The notes: generated by a model from the sequence alone, not told the origin. Shown: positions 16,474 to 24,269, counted from the first letter of the stretch. The stretch is DNA of 33,712 nt from Cryomorphaceae bacterium (GCA_003566715.1 PXCF01000089.1:1-33712); one strand, 5' to 3'. Numbers and translations: made by a program.

Positions 16474-16505
16474 TTATCAACATGTCTTTTGTTGATTGTG
16501 AATAA
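16474..16505. promoter_or_regulatory. Hairpin with DnaA-box-like sequences between divergent genes
   Basis: ATCAACA (16476-16482) and TGTTGAT (16490-16496) form a 7-bp inverted repeat with a 7-nt loop. The left arm lies in TTATCAACA (16474-16482, one mismatch to the DnaA box). Just after the right arm, 16497-16505 reads TTATTCACA on the minus strand, an exact TTATnCACA. The function is unknown; an operator for either flanking gene is as likely as DnaA binding. Confidence 0.3.
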
Positions 16506-16579
16506 GTGAAACGTGCCGGGAGATTCCTTTTGCTTTTCAACATTTTTATCTGTCCCCATGTTATGGTAAAAAAGTCGTT

Positions 16580-17149
16580 TTGTATATACAGTTTATAAAT
16601 TGGTGGAACAACAAAGTTAGTCCGCCCATACGCTGGATGGTGTATCTCTTTAGTGCCATGTTATCGCTGTCTTTAATTTTTGCCCCGGAAGCAAAACCAA
16701 CGGATTACTACCACACCGATTTCTCTTATCACTCGTCTGCTAAACTGTACTTTCACAACGTGCGCAGCTATTATTACTATCGCGAAGAAGAAGATAAAGC
16801 TGGTTTTTTTCGGTACGAGTTGAAAAAACAGCGAATGATGGATTCTTTGTTGCCGTTTGGCTTGTTTATCTTAGACAACTGGCGCAGTGATGAAGTGTAT
16901 ATTCTGCTCGAATTTGATAGCACCATCAGTCATATTAAAGTAGATACCACCACCTTTAATGCAGCATCTCTCAATCGCGATAAGATGCATCTGATGGCGG
17001 CGTCTATTTACATGGCACTGAATGACGATAAACCAATTATGGTAAAAAGTGAAAACGGATCATTTGAAAAAGTATGCACCGACCGGAAGCAAATAAAGAC
17101 CTTGGAAACGGTTTTGTTTGACTACTTCCGTTGGTTAGATATCCATTGA
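16580..17149 (+). CDS. Hypothetical membrane-anchored protein, Tyr-rich
   Basis: I do not recognise a family. From a TTG at 16580 the product is 189 residues: a short basic N-terminus with NWWNNKVSPPIRW, one hydrophobic segment (about 17-35, MVYLFSAMLSLSLIFA), then a soluble part with a cluster of aromatic residues (YFHNVRSYYYYREEEDKAGFFRY) and DEVYILLEFDSTIS. No ATG exists upstream in frame. An internal ATG at 16637 at the membrane segment is the alternative start, in which case the segment would act as a signal. The last 15 nt overlap the 3' end of the exonuclease III gene on the other strand. A soluble domain outside the inner membrane is inferred. Confidence 0.62.
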   Translation: MYIQFINWWNNKVSPPIRWMVYLFSAMLSLSLIFAPEAKPTDYYHTDFSYHSSAKLYFHNVRSYYYYREEEDKAGFFRYELKKQRMMDSLLPFGLFILDNWRSDEVYILLEFDSTISHIKVDTTTFNAASLNRDKMHLMAASIYMALNDDKPIMVKSENGSFEKVCTDRKQIKTLETVLFDYFRWLDIH

Positions 17150-17884
17150 TGCCCATACCGGACAGTGGTCTGAATGGTAAGACTGATAATCGTGACCGGC
17201 ATCTGATACCTTTTTGACCATTGTTTTTGGCACCATTATGTAATCGATACGCCAACCTTTGTTGCGCTCCCTGGCTTTGGTACGGTAACTCCACCAACTG
17301 TAATGGTCGGCCTCTTGCCGGTAAATTCTAAACGCATCAACAAACCCTTTCTCTAAAAGCGCATCCATCCAAGCGCGTTCTTCCGGCAAGAAACCGGGGG
17401 TTTTGATATTCTTTATCGGATCGTGTATGTCTATGGCATGATGACAAATATTGAAATCGCCCGTGATGATTGTCGATGGTTTGTCTTTTATAAAACGGTC
17501 AAAAGCATCGAGGAAGTCCATTTTTAATGCCTGTCGCCCCGGCGTTGTACCCGAAGGAAAATAGGCGTTAATCAACGTGAAGTTTCCAAAATCCAAGGCC
17601 AATACCCTCCCCTCTTTGTCGAGTAAATCGTGGTTGAGTGCATGGTTCAACGGGCGGGCTTTTAATTTAGTGAGCACCGCTACCCCACTGTAACCTTTTT
17701 TTTCTGCACTATGAACGTGAACAGCGTAGCCTAAACCATGGAAATCGTCTAATGACATTTGTTCTTTCATTGCCTTAACTTCCTGCAAACAAAGTATATC
17801 CGGCTGATTGTCCTTGAGCCAGTCCAACAGCCCCTTTTTTACTGCCGCACGAATGCCGTTGACATTGAAGGAAACGATCTTCAC
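17135..17884 (-). CDS. xth: Exodeoxyribonuclease III
   Basis: The 249-residue protein of the exonuclease-endonuclease-phosphatase fold shows SFNVNGIRA (residues 5-13), the metal-binding Glu35 in CLQEVK, ITGDFNICH in the middle and the C-terminal SDHCPVWASM with the catalytic histidine. It acts as an AP endonuclease and 3'-5' exonuclease in base-excision repair. The start codon abuts the stop codon of the DUF389 gene, so the two are probably read together. The 3' end overlaps the convergent hypothetical gene by 15 nt. Confidence 0.94.
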   Translation of the reverse strand: MKIVSFNVNGIRAAVKKGLLDWLKDNQPDILCLQEVKAMKEQMSLDDFHGLGYAVHVHSAEKKGYSGVAVLTKLKARPLNHALNHDLLDKEGRVLALDFGNFTLINAYFPSGTTPGRQALKMDFLDAFDRFIKDKPSTIITGDFNICHHAIDIHDPIKNIKTPGFLPEERAWMDALLEKGFVDAFRIYRQEADHYSWWSYRTKARERNKGWRIDYIMVPKTMVKKVSDAGHDYQSYHSDHCPVWASMDI

Positions 17885-19279
17885 TTATCGTTTATTTCTA
17901 ATAATCACGTCTACTTGATGAGCCGGAAGGCGTGTTTCCAAATACCCTTTCAATCGATCGGTGTCTGTATCTGATAGTGGTGAGCTCAGTCTAATCTGTG
18001 CCAAATAAATTGTATCCGCCACATTATCGGCACCGAAGAGCAATTGCTTACTCAAACCAAAGCGCTCAACGTTGGGATACATACGCATCACTTCGCGTTT
18101 AACTTCCGCGGCCTTTTCCTGCTCTTGAGTGAAGAATGCAATTTGCCTGTCCATTTCTCTCAGCTCCAGACGCATTTCTTCCATTTCCTTTTCCGACTTG
18201 AGGATGAGGTCCTCAAGAACGCCCGACTTAATTTCATCGGGGTTAAACTGGTGTTGCTTTAAGCCTTGCCTGATGATCAACTCTACATCTGTTAACTTGT
18301 ACTCTTCAAGCTTATTCTTTGCATGAGAAATCATCCTGTCTTCAATAAACTCACCAACGTAGGTTACCTTAATGTAGGGCTCTTTACGGTCGTACTTAAT
18401 TTCTCGCGACACAATCTGTGCATTGGGGAAGTCCATTTCCCTATTGAGAAAAGAATTGGCATTGCTCTCAAAATATGAGCGCTGAATGATCCCTACGCCG
18501 AGGTATAAACTCGGGATAATGGTTACGGTAACCAATAGAATGATATACTGTCTTACCCGTTTCTCCCGTGTAGAATCCATAAACGTTTTCAAAGGAAACT
18601 TAAGAAAACGGAGAATGAGAAATGATGACAACGAGATAAATACGGTATTGATAAAGAATAAATACAAGGCACCAAAGAAGTAGCTGAACTGAAACGTCGC
18701 TAAGCCATAGCCCGCCGTACACAATGGCGGCATAAGAGCGGTTGCAATGGCTACGCCGGGAATAACGGTGCTGTTCTTGTCTTTACGTGTAAACGCAACC
18801 ACACCGGCTAGTCCACCAAAAAGTGCCACAAATACATCGTAAATATTGGGCGTGGTTCGGGCAAGCAACTCAGACTGAGCTTCGCTGAGTGGACTGATGA
18901 AAAAGTAAAAGCTGGAAGCGATAATACTAATTCCAACAGCCGTCCCAAAGTTTTTAAATGCGCGTTTAACCAGTTCAAAGTCGTACGTAGCTACTCCCAG
19001 TCCCAAGCCCATAATCGGACCCAAAAGTGGGGAGATTAACATCGCACCGATGATGACTGCCGTTGAATTGATGTTGAGTCCTAGTGAACATACCAAAATG
19101 GCGAAAATCAAAATCCATAAGTTCGTACCTCGAAACTCCACGGAACGCTCTATGGCAGCAACAACTTCTTTAGAATCGTCTTTGTCTTCCGTTAAATCAA
19201 ATAGGTGTTGAACGTATTTGACTACATTGTCCCAAGTGCTTTTGGGAATGTACTTAAATTTTCTTTCTTTGCCTGGCAT
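17885..19279 (-). CDS. DUF389 membrane protein (TIGR00341-like)
   Basis: The 464-residue protein has a cytoplasmic N-terminus, then the DUF389 membrane domain (about residues 50-255, six or so segments) with NINSTAVIIGAMLISPLLGPIMGLGLG and VAIATALMPPLCTAGYGLA, both characteristic. A soluble C-terminal part follows with a charged coiled coil (about 350-400) and a final alpha/beta stretch ending DVIIRNKR. DUF389 proteins are widespread and of unknown function. Gene order DUF389 then exonuclease III with no spacing implies co-transcription. A near-consensus -7 element (TATTTTCG, minus strand 19312-19305) lies 26 nt upstream of the ATG. Confidence 0.88.
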   Translation of the reverse strand: MPGKERKFKYIPKSTWDNVVKYVQHLFDLTEDKDDSKEVVAAIERSVEFRGTNLWILIFAILVCSLGLNINSTAVIIGAMLISPLLGPIMGLGLGVATYDFELVKRAFKNFGTAVGISIIASSFYFFISPLSEAQSELLARTTPNIYDVFVALFGGLAGVVAFTRKDKNSTVIPGVAIATALMPPLCTAGYGLATFQFSYFFGALYLFFINTVFISLSSFLILRFLKFPLKTFMDSTREKRVRQYIILLVTVTIIPSLYLGVGIIQRSYFESNANSFLNREMDFPNAQIVSREIKYDRKEPYIKVTYVGEFIEDRMISHAKNKLEEYKLTDVELIIRQGLKQHQFNPDEIKSGVLEDLILKSEKEMEEMRLELREMDRQIAFFTQEQEKAAEVKREVMRMYPNVERFGLSKQLLFGADNVADTIYLAQIRLSSPLSDTDTDRLKGYLETRLPAHQVDVIIRNKR

Positions 19280-19357
19280 TTAGGTATGGTGGATTACTAG
19301 TGCACGAAAATAGTGTTTGCTATTATAATCTACCACAATTATAAGAATTTTTTTCTG

Positions 19358-19365
19358 TACTTTTG
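19358..19365 (+). promoter_or_regulatory. -7 promoter element for the small lipoprotein gene
   Basis: TACTTTTG matches TAnnTTTG exactly, 68 nt before the ATG at 19434. No TTTG is found at the right distance upstream, so the promoter is tentative. Confidence 0.35.
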
Positions 19366-19433
19366 AAGCGGTTTATTAACAACCATGCGACCAAACCAAT
19401 TATATTCAAATCAACAAACAACACTTCCATCAT

Positions 19434-19946
19434 ATGAAGGCCAGAATTCTTTCTTTTTTTGCTCTTATCGCGCTCACTTACGCCTGTGATTGTCAGCGCA
19501 CCGAAACAACCGATGCCAAAGCCTACACCACCGATACCATTTATGATGACGAAGGTGCTTTATTTGAATTGGTTCATTATAAGGAAGATACTTTAAACTA
19601 CATTGTAGAGCGCTTTCATCGTTCCGGCCAAGTGAGATTTAAAGGCGAATACGGCGCCATCAAAAAATGGAGCATCCCCATTGGCGAGCACATTTTTTTC
19701 CGTGAAGACGGCACACGCGAAAAGCGCATTACCTACAAGTACGAAAATGAAGATTCCGAACTTTTCAACGAAATCGTTCAACTGCAAGAGGAATTGGTAT
19801 TTCACCACGATGGAGAAACACCCAAGCAGTCAAAGCTGTTTCGCGGTGCACCAGAAGATACGAGAAACCCCTGTGGCGAGTGGTATGAGTTTAATGAGGA
19901 AGGGCATAAGAAACACGCGGTGATATATGATAATGATTGTTTTTAG
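19434..19946 (+). CDS. Small lipoprotein with MORN/YwqK-like repeats
   Basis: The 170-residue product begins with a lipoprotein-type signal (MKARILSFFALIALTYAC, Cys18; the -3 residue is Thr, so the lipobox is not ideal). The body contains repeats of the form RSGQVRFKGEYG, GEHIFFREDGTREKRITYK and GEWYEFNEEGHKKHAVIY, which resemble the YwqK/MORN-variant repeats of the so-called toxin-antitoxin YwqK family. Despite that family name there is no toxin gene next to it. Likely a surface or periplasmic lipoprotein of unknown role. The gene stands alone and is followed by a short tandem repeat. Confidence 0.65.
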   Translation: MKARILSFFALIALTYACDCQRTETTDAKAYTTDTIYDDEGALFELVHYKEDTLNYIVERFHRSGQVRFKGEYGAIKKWSIPIGEHIFFREDGTREKRITYKYENEDSELFNEIVQLQEELVFHHDGETPKQSKLFRGAPEDTRNPCGEWYEFNEEGHKKHAVIYDNDCF

Positions 19947-19999
19947 TTTGGAGTATTTAGTATTCAGTGTTTAGTTTGGAGTATTCAGTATTTAGTATG
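19942..19999. repeat. Tandem repeat, unit about 28 nt
   Basis: Two copies of a unit beginning TTTAGTTTGGAGTATT start at 19942 and 19970, and are made of shorter words TATTTAG, TATTCAG and GTTTGG in varying order. The first copy includes the stop codon of the preceding lipoprotein gene. Similar AGTATTTAGTATTCAG strings are familiar from intergenic DNA of many Bacteroidota. The rest of the gap (20000-20133) shows no clear structure. Confidence 0.75.
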
Positions 20000-20133
20000 G
20001 ACGGAGGGCGGTTGGGAACAATTGTTTAGGTATTTATTGGCTGTTTATTTGAGTTATGGGTGACTAATAAGTGCATTATGAAGCATTTAATCAAATATAA
20101 ACGCCAAAAACGCCTCAATAACTAAACATTACG

Positions 20134-21300
20134 CTACGGCAAATCATTCTTTTTATCGAACAACTGCTTGGCCTCCGGATTTAAAGAAACACCATTGGCC
20201 TCAACACCGTTTACCATCATTTGCTGCTGTACGTCAATAGAGAATTTGTGGATAAGTTGGAACAGCTCATTGATGAAACCGTTGTCAATACCCAGTTTTT
20301 CGGCGTGAAGCTTTCGGTCGTGCAAGACGGCAAACCAGCGCTGGAATTGTAAAATGGCTACGTTGTTGTCTTTTTTGACTTGACCAATCAACTCAACCAT
20401 ATCGCGACGCTTGGCGAGGACATCGACCAGGGTGTGATCGATATCGTCAATAATGCTGCGCAATTGCTCGAGTTTTTTAACGGTTTCGGTATTCGGACAA
20501 TCTTCGTCGCGGATAACGATTCGATCCAATAAATGCAATACCTCTTCCGGCAACAACTGCTGTTCGGCATCACTCAACGCTTTTTCCGGTTGGACATGCG
20601 ACTCTATCATCAAACCATCCAACTGTAAATCAAGGGCGGTTTGTGCCACTTCGTAAATGTAGTCGCGTTTACCACTGATGTGTGAAGGATCGCAAATAAT
20701 GGGTAAATCAGGACGGTGGGTTCTGAGTTCAATACTCACTTCCCACTTAGGCTCGTTTCTTAAGGGATTAAAATTGTGTGCGTAAAAACCTCTATGAATG
20801 GCAGCAATTTGATTGATGCCCACTTTTTCGAGCCGTTCAATGGCGCCGAGCCAAAGACCAATCTCCGGATGAATGGGATTTTTGACAAAAACAGGAACAT
20901 CTACGCCTCTTAGTGCTTCGGCAATCTCCTGAACAAAAAACGGGTTAACCGTGGTTCGCGCACCAATCCACAGCATATTAATGCCTGAGTTGAGCGCTTG
21001 CTCTACGTGTAAAGCATTGGCAACCTCTGTCATCACGGGTAAATTTACGCTTTCCCCTGCTCTACGCAGCCACGACAGTGCGGGCGCACCAATACCTTCA
21101 AAGCTATCCGGTCGGGTACGTGGCTTCCAGATACCGGCTCTGATGGCGTGTACTTTACCGCTGACTGCAAGCTGATTGACCGTTTGCGTAACCTGCTCTT
21201 CCGATTCGGCACTGCACGGACCACTGATGATGAGCGGGCCATCACCGGGAGGATTGCCGGCCAAAACCGACCACTCGTTAAACACCCTGTTCTTTTTCAA
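20134..21300 (-). CDS. Bifunctional DAHP synthase / chorismate mutase (type II)
   Basis: The N-terminal domain is a KDO8P-synthase-like DAHP synthase (LIISGPCSAES near residue 23, RAGIWKPRTRPDSFEG, VFVKNPIHP, CDPSHISGKR), the first step of aromatic amino-acid synthesis. The C-terminal part (about 270-365) is an AroQ chorismate mutase with LRSIIDDIDHTLVDVLAKRRDMV and a catalytic Lys in GQVKKDNN. This fusion is usual in Bacteroidota. A frame from ATG 21345 adds 15 residues, but those codons lie over an intrinsic terminator hairpin. TTG at 21300 (MKKNRVFNEWSVL) gives the family's usual lead of about 20 residues. About 25 residues after the mutase domain (GVEANGVSL...) have no recognised match. 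Confidence 0.9.
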   Translation of the reverse strand: MKKNRVFNEWSVLAGNPPGDGPLIISGPCSAESEEQVTQTVNQLAVSGKVHAIRAGIWKPRTRPDSFEGIGAPALSWLRRAGESVNLPVMTEVANALHVEQALNSGINMLWIGARTTVNPFFVQEIAEALRGVDVPVFVKNPIHPEIGLWLGAIERLEKVGINQIAAIHRGFYAHNFNPLRNEPKWEVSIELRTHRPDLPIICDPSHISGKRDYIYEVAQTALDLQLDGLMIESHVQPEKALSDAEQQLLPEEVLHLLDRIVIRDEDCPNTETVKKLEQLRSIIDDIDHTLVDVLAKRRDMVELIGQVKKDNNVAILQFQRWFAVLHDRKLHAEKLGIDNGFINELFQLIHKFSIDVQQQMMVNGVEANGVSLNPEAKQLFDKKNDLP

Positions 21301-21310
21301 TGTAATGGGA

Positions 21311-21338
21311 ATAAAAACCGGAGCGATTACGCTCCGGT
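21311..21338 (-). terminator. Intrinsic terminator between the bacilliredoxin and DAHP synthase genes
   Basis: On the minus strand ACCGGAGC, a 6-nt loop GTAATC and GCTCCGGT form a perfect 8-bp stem followed by TTTTTATT. It begins just 8 nt after the bacilliredoxin stop codon. It is strong enough to stop most transcription, yet the DAHP synthase gene begins within 11-40 nt of it. Confidence 0.8.
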
Positions 21339-21345
21339 ATGTCAT

Positions 21346-21756
21346 TTAACAATGTTCGTCAAATGCTTGTTTAAGATTATCGGCAATCAATTCTGCCATG
21401 CGTCCTTCGATGTGATGACGCTCGATCATGTGAACCAACTGACCGTTTTTAAATAAAGCCATACTCGGCGATGAAGGCGGAAATGGCGCCATCAGTTCTC
21501 GAGCTTTGTTTACGGCATCTTTGTCGTTTCCGGCAAAAGAGGTTACCACTCTATCGGGACGCTTGCTGTGTTGAACCGCCAGTTTTGCCGCAGGACGAGC
21601 ATTGGCCGCTGCGCATCCGCATACAGAGTTAATAACGACCAGCGTTGTGCCATCAGACTTAACGACATTTTCCATATCTTGAGCTGTACGCACTTCTTCA
21701 AAACCTGCGCTGGTAAGGTCTGCACGCATAGGTGCAATCATATCTTCTGGATACAT
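21346..21756 (-). CDS. BrxA/BrxB family bacilliredoxin (YphP)
   Basis: The 136-residue protein starts MYPEDMIAPMRADLTSAGFEE, as family members do, and carries the redox motif CGC (46-48, in NSVCGCAAANARPA), then PFPPSSPSMALF and a C-terminal cysteine. Bacilliredoxins remove bacillithiol from proteins; Bacteroidota members are often encoded where bacillithiol is made. A TTG start 27 nt upstream is excluded because it lies in the -7 element at 21781-21788. The gene is closed by a terminator directly after its stop. Confidence 0.92.
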   Translation of the reverse strand: MYPEDMIAPMRADLTSAGFEEVRTAQDMENVVKSDGTTLVVINSVCGCAAANARPAAKLAVQHSKRPDRVVTSFAGNDKDAVNKARELMAPFPPSSPSMALFKNGQLVHMIERHHIEGRMAELIADNLKQAFDEHC

Positions 21757-21780
21757 AGTATGTGTTGATTTAAATTTATG

Positions 21781-21788
21781 CAAAAGTA
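21781..21788 (-). promoter_or_regulatory. -7 promoter element for the bacilliredoxin gene
   Basis: The minus strand reads TACTTTTG, an exact TAnnTTTG, 24 nt before the ATG at 21756. A good TTTG at the -33 position is not seen. Confidence 0.45.
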
Positions 21789-21839
21789 CCGCTTATTTTT
21801 CGAACGGTTACATACTTAACACGGGAAACAAGGTTTGGT

Positions 21840-24047
21840 TTACAAAACGAAACGCCAAATTAATTTACCCAAAATCTGCGTTTGTGGCTCCATAATTTGA
21901 ATCTCCGATGTATTCATAATGTGATTGACGATAAAAAAGAAATCGGCACCAATGATGGGAATCCACTGCAAACGAAAATTCAGAACGAAAAGATCGGCAT
22001 CTTGATTAATTTGCGTGTAAAGTAAACCAAATACCCGCGGATTAAAGGCGTATTCCAAACGCGATCCAAAGAGTTGATTGCTGAAGCTGCCTTCCGGTAA
22101 ATTGACATTGTTCCACTCCAAAAAGGCAGAAACAGTTAAATAAGGAGACGTTCGCCATCTCCCACCCCACACCTGTTGTGTACTGGTTCCACCATAAAAT
22201 TCGCCGGTACTGAAGCGCACACTGCCCGATAATGTACGCGAAGTAAACGTTCCGGCTTGCAGGCGAAAACGCGTAAACCAGTACTCGCCTTCATTGATGG
22301 TTACCGCATCATCCGGCCGGCCTCGTGGATTATATATTCTGAAATCCTCTATCAAGCCTTCGGCATGGTGATCTATCATCACGTTAAAAAATTCTCCGGA
22401 ACGGGTAAAGAAGCCAAAAGGACGAACTTCATATAAAAACGATTGAATGTTTCGGGTGTCGTTCCACATTGTATAAGTGAGCTGGCCAGGCGTGAAGTCC
22501 CACTGCCGGATCCACGAAAACATTCCGTCGGCACTGGGTCGCGGACGGTACAGTACCTGCGCGAAATACTCTTCAAAGTTTCTTCTGCGCTGAAGGGCCA
22601 CTTCCGGACTAAAAGCCATGGGACTTTTTTGTGCACTGGCAAACACATTGATTTTATCGTTGGGATAGGCCACGTATGCACGATATGCAAAGGCATCTCT
22701 ATCCCACTGTCCATCGGAATTGAACGTGTGAATGTATGCCCCTCCAACATTGAAGTTGCGCTTTCCAAATAGTTTGTCGGTGGCATAACGGAAATTGCCG
22801 CCCGTGGTGGTGTGCCAGCCGTCTTGCGTAAATTTATTAACCGTCATCAAGCCTACGGTAGACTGCTCAAGCACATCTTGCCGCCAAGAAGCCACGGAGT
22901 AATTGGTCAATGGCTCCGTTTCTGTTTGACCGGTTTGTATGCTCATCAACCCTACGGTACTCCCTCCTTCTTTACCCAAAAGACGCACCCCTCCCAGCAT
23001 CGGTACAGGGTTTCTATTTTCATCCAGACCAATTCGTCTGCTGTAAAATGGAATGATGCGGTTACCGCCAAAGCCAAAGTCAAAGTAATCGGCGCCTTCC
23101 AAGAAAAACTCTCGCAGTTCGGGAAAAAACAGAGGAAATCGCTCGAGGTTAATTTGCTCTTGATCACTTTCCACCTCGGCAAAATCGGTGTTTACAGTAA
23201 CGTTGAGGCGGTAGGTAGGAGAAAGTAAATGGTTGACGTCACCTCCGGCATTAAAGCTACCGGCAAACGGATTACCGCCCACATTATCCGCAACGTTTGA
23301 TGCCCCCCCAATGCCGTAGGGTTTAAACTCCACAAACTTTCGGTTGCTAAGTCGATCCAAACCAGTGAGATATCCGGCGCGATTGACTTGCTCTATGCGA
23401 GAATCACGTGACCATCCTTGCCAGAAAACTTGTTCGCGTTTACGCACAATGTTCCTTTCTACGTTAAATCCCCAGATGCGCTCACCTTCCTTATCATTTC
23501 TAAATTTTAATGTAGAAAGCGGTATTTCAAATTCAGCAAACCAGCCTTGACCGTTGCGGGTAACACGAACGTCCCATACCCCATTCCAAAAGCGATTGAC
23601 CGAACTTCCATTGTCAAATACCTGCAAGTCTGCACGGGCACCATTGGGGTTAACAATGAATAAGAACCCATTTCGCTTATCATTGTAGGTGTCAATGATA
23701 ATTTTGATGTTGTCGTCAAGATCTTCCGAAAAGTCTCGCTTCATTTCCTTGGCCACAATTTGGTCGGGCTCACTGTCGTAACACCACACACCAATGTAGA
23801 GATTTCTATCGGTATAAACCACGGCCACCTCTGTTTTTTCTGAGGCAGCCTTTCCTTCTTCCAGCTCTCTCTGGGTAAAATTAGAAATGCGTTCGGCCAT
23901 CTGCCATGCCGGCTCATTCAACTTGCCGTCCATCGACACGGGTTCGTCGGTGTAATAGGCATTCAAGCTGTTGGGTCGACTTATTTGTGCATCCAATGAT
24001 CCAACGCATAAAGAAACCACAAACAAGTACAGAAGGTTTTTACACAT
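21840..24047 (-). CDS. DUF5916 outer-membrane protein with N-terminal CBM9-like domain
   Basis: The 735-residue product has a signal peptide (MCKNLLYLFVVSLCVGSLDAQ). A carbohydrate-binding family 9-like domain follows (about 25-210: SMDGKLNEPAWQMAERISNF, LYIGVWCYDSEP, GFLFIVNPNGARAD), then a long beta-strand-rich DUF5916 part (from about 235, FKPYGIGGAS) ending with a strand that closes in LGKLIWRFVL, typical of an outer-membrane barrel. The FFPELREFFLEGADYFDFGF stretch is a hallmark of the family. The function is unknown; association with surface glycan handling is suspected for the family. Monocistronic. Confidence 0.85.
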   Translation of the reverse strand: MCKNLLYLFVVSLCVGSLDAQISRPNSLNAYYTDEPVSMDGKLNEPAWQMAERISNFTQRELEEGKAASEKTEVAVVYTDRNLYIGVWCYDSEPDQIVAKEMKRDFSEDLDDNIKIIIDTYNDKRNGFLFIVNPNGARADLQVFDNGSSVNRFWNGVWDVRVTRNGQGWFAEFEIPLSTLKFRNDKEGERIWGFNVERNIVRKREQVFWQGWSRDSRIEQVNRAGYLTGLDRLSNRKFVEFKPYGIGGASNVADNVGGNPFAGSFNAGGDVNHLLSPTYRLNVTVNTDFAEVESDQEQINLERFPLFFPELREFFLEGADYFDFGFGGNRIIPFYSRRIGLDENRNPVPMLGGVRLLGKEGGSTVGLMSIQTGQTETEPLTNYSVASWRQDVLEQSTVGLMTVNKFTQDGWHTTTGGNFRYATDKLFGKRNFNVGGAYIHTFNSDGQWDRDAFAYRAYVAYPNDKINVFASAQKSPMAFSPEVALQRRRNFEEYFAQVLYRPRPSADGMFSWIRQWDFTPGQLTYTMWNDTRNIQSFLYEVRPFGFFTRSGEFFNVMIDHHAEGLIEDFRIYNPRGRPDDAVTINEGEYWFTRFRLQAGTFTSRTLSGSVRFSTGEFYGGTSTQQVWGGRWRTSPYLTVSAFLEWNNVNLPEGSFSNQLFGSRLEYAFNPRVFGLLYTQINQDADLFVLNFRLQWIPIIGADFFFIVNHIMNTSEIQIMEPQTQILGKLIWRFVL

Positions 24048-24152
24048 GGTGAATAATTACCTCATCTATTTGTCGAGGTTGGTGACTAATTTTTAAAAAC
24101 ATCGAATGCTGGTGTGTGTACCATTGATACCAACCCCTTGCAAAAAGGTCTG

Positions 24153-24160
24153 CAAAAATA
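24153..24160 (-). promoter_or_regulatory. -7 promoter element for the DUF5916 gene
   Basis: The minus strand reads TATTTTTG, an exact match, giving a leader of about 100 nt to the ATG at 24047. The -33 position falls in the A-rich flank of the neighbouring terminator and shows no clear TTTG. Confidence 0.4.
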
Positions 24161-24173
24161 TGATTTTTTGTCA

Positions 24174-24199
24174 CAAAAAAAAGCCGCATTTGCGGCTTT
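24174..24199 (-). terminator. Intrinsic terminator of the FKBP isomerase gene
   Basis: AAAGCCGCA (24180-24188) pairs with TGCGGCTTT (24191-24199) over a 2-nt gap. On the minus strand the stem runs into nine T residues. It lies about 70 nt after the isomerase stop, beyond the palindromic repeats. Confidence 0.85.
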
Positions 24200-24206
24200 G
24201 AAGAAA

Positions 24207-24224
24207 CAAGGCATCCCTTGTATC
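24207..24224. repeat. Decayed copy of the adjacent palindromic repeat
   Basis: CAAGGCATCCCTTGTATC matches positions 24239-24256 apart from three substitutions within 18 nt. Its CAAGG/CCTTG arms still form a short stem, but the outer arms of the intact copy at 24233-24260 are lost. Confidence 0.6.
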
Positions 24225-24232
24225 AAAAAACA

Positions 24233-24260
24233 GTAGATACAGGGCATGCCCTGTATCTAC
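24233..24260. repeat. Perfect 28-bp palindrome, REP-like element
   Basis: GTAGATACAGGGCA (24233-24246) is followed directly by its exact reverse complement TGCCCTGTATCTAC. The GTAGA...TCTAC ends with a GCATGC centre follow the design of dispersed intergenic palindromes known in Bacteroidota and other bacteria. It lies between the isomerase stop codon and its terminator, so it would be part of that mRNA's 3' end. Confidence 0.8.
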
Positions 24261-24269
24261 AAATGCTAT

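Noticed and set aside
16420-16579. Candidate chromosome replication origin because of DnaA-box-like words
   Set aside because: Only one exact and one near match occur in 160 bp, with no cluster of boxes or clear unwinding element.
19323-19344. TTATAAT/ATTATAA hairpin followed by a T run, resembling a terminator
   Set aside because: It lies between two divergent gene starts where no transcript needs ending, and the stem is pure A/T and weak.
19434-19946. Antitoxin of a toxin-antitoxin pair
   Set aside because: The YwqK/MORN-type repeats fit the family name, but there is no neighbouring toxin gene and the protein looks like a lipoprotein.
24200-24262. CRISPR repeats
   Set aside because: There are only two palindromic copies, one eroded, with no regular unique spacers and no cas genes.
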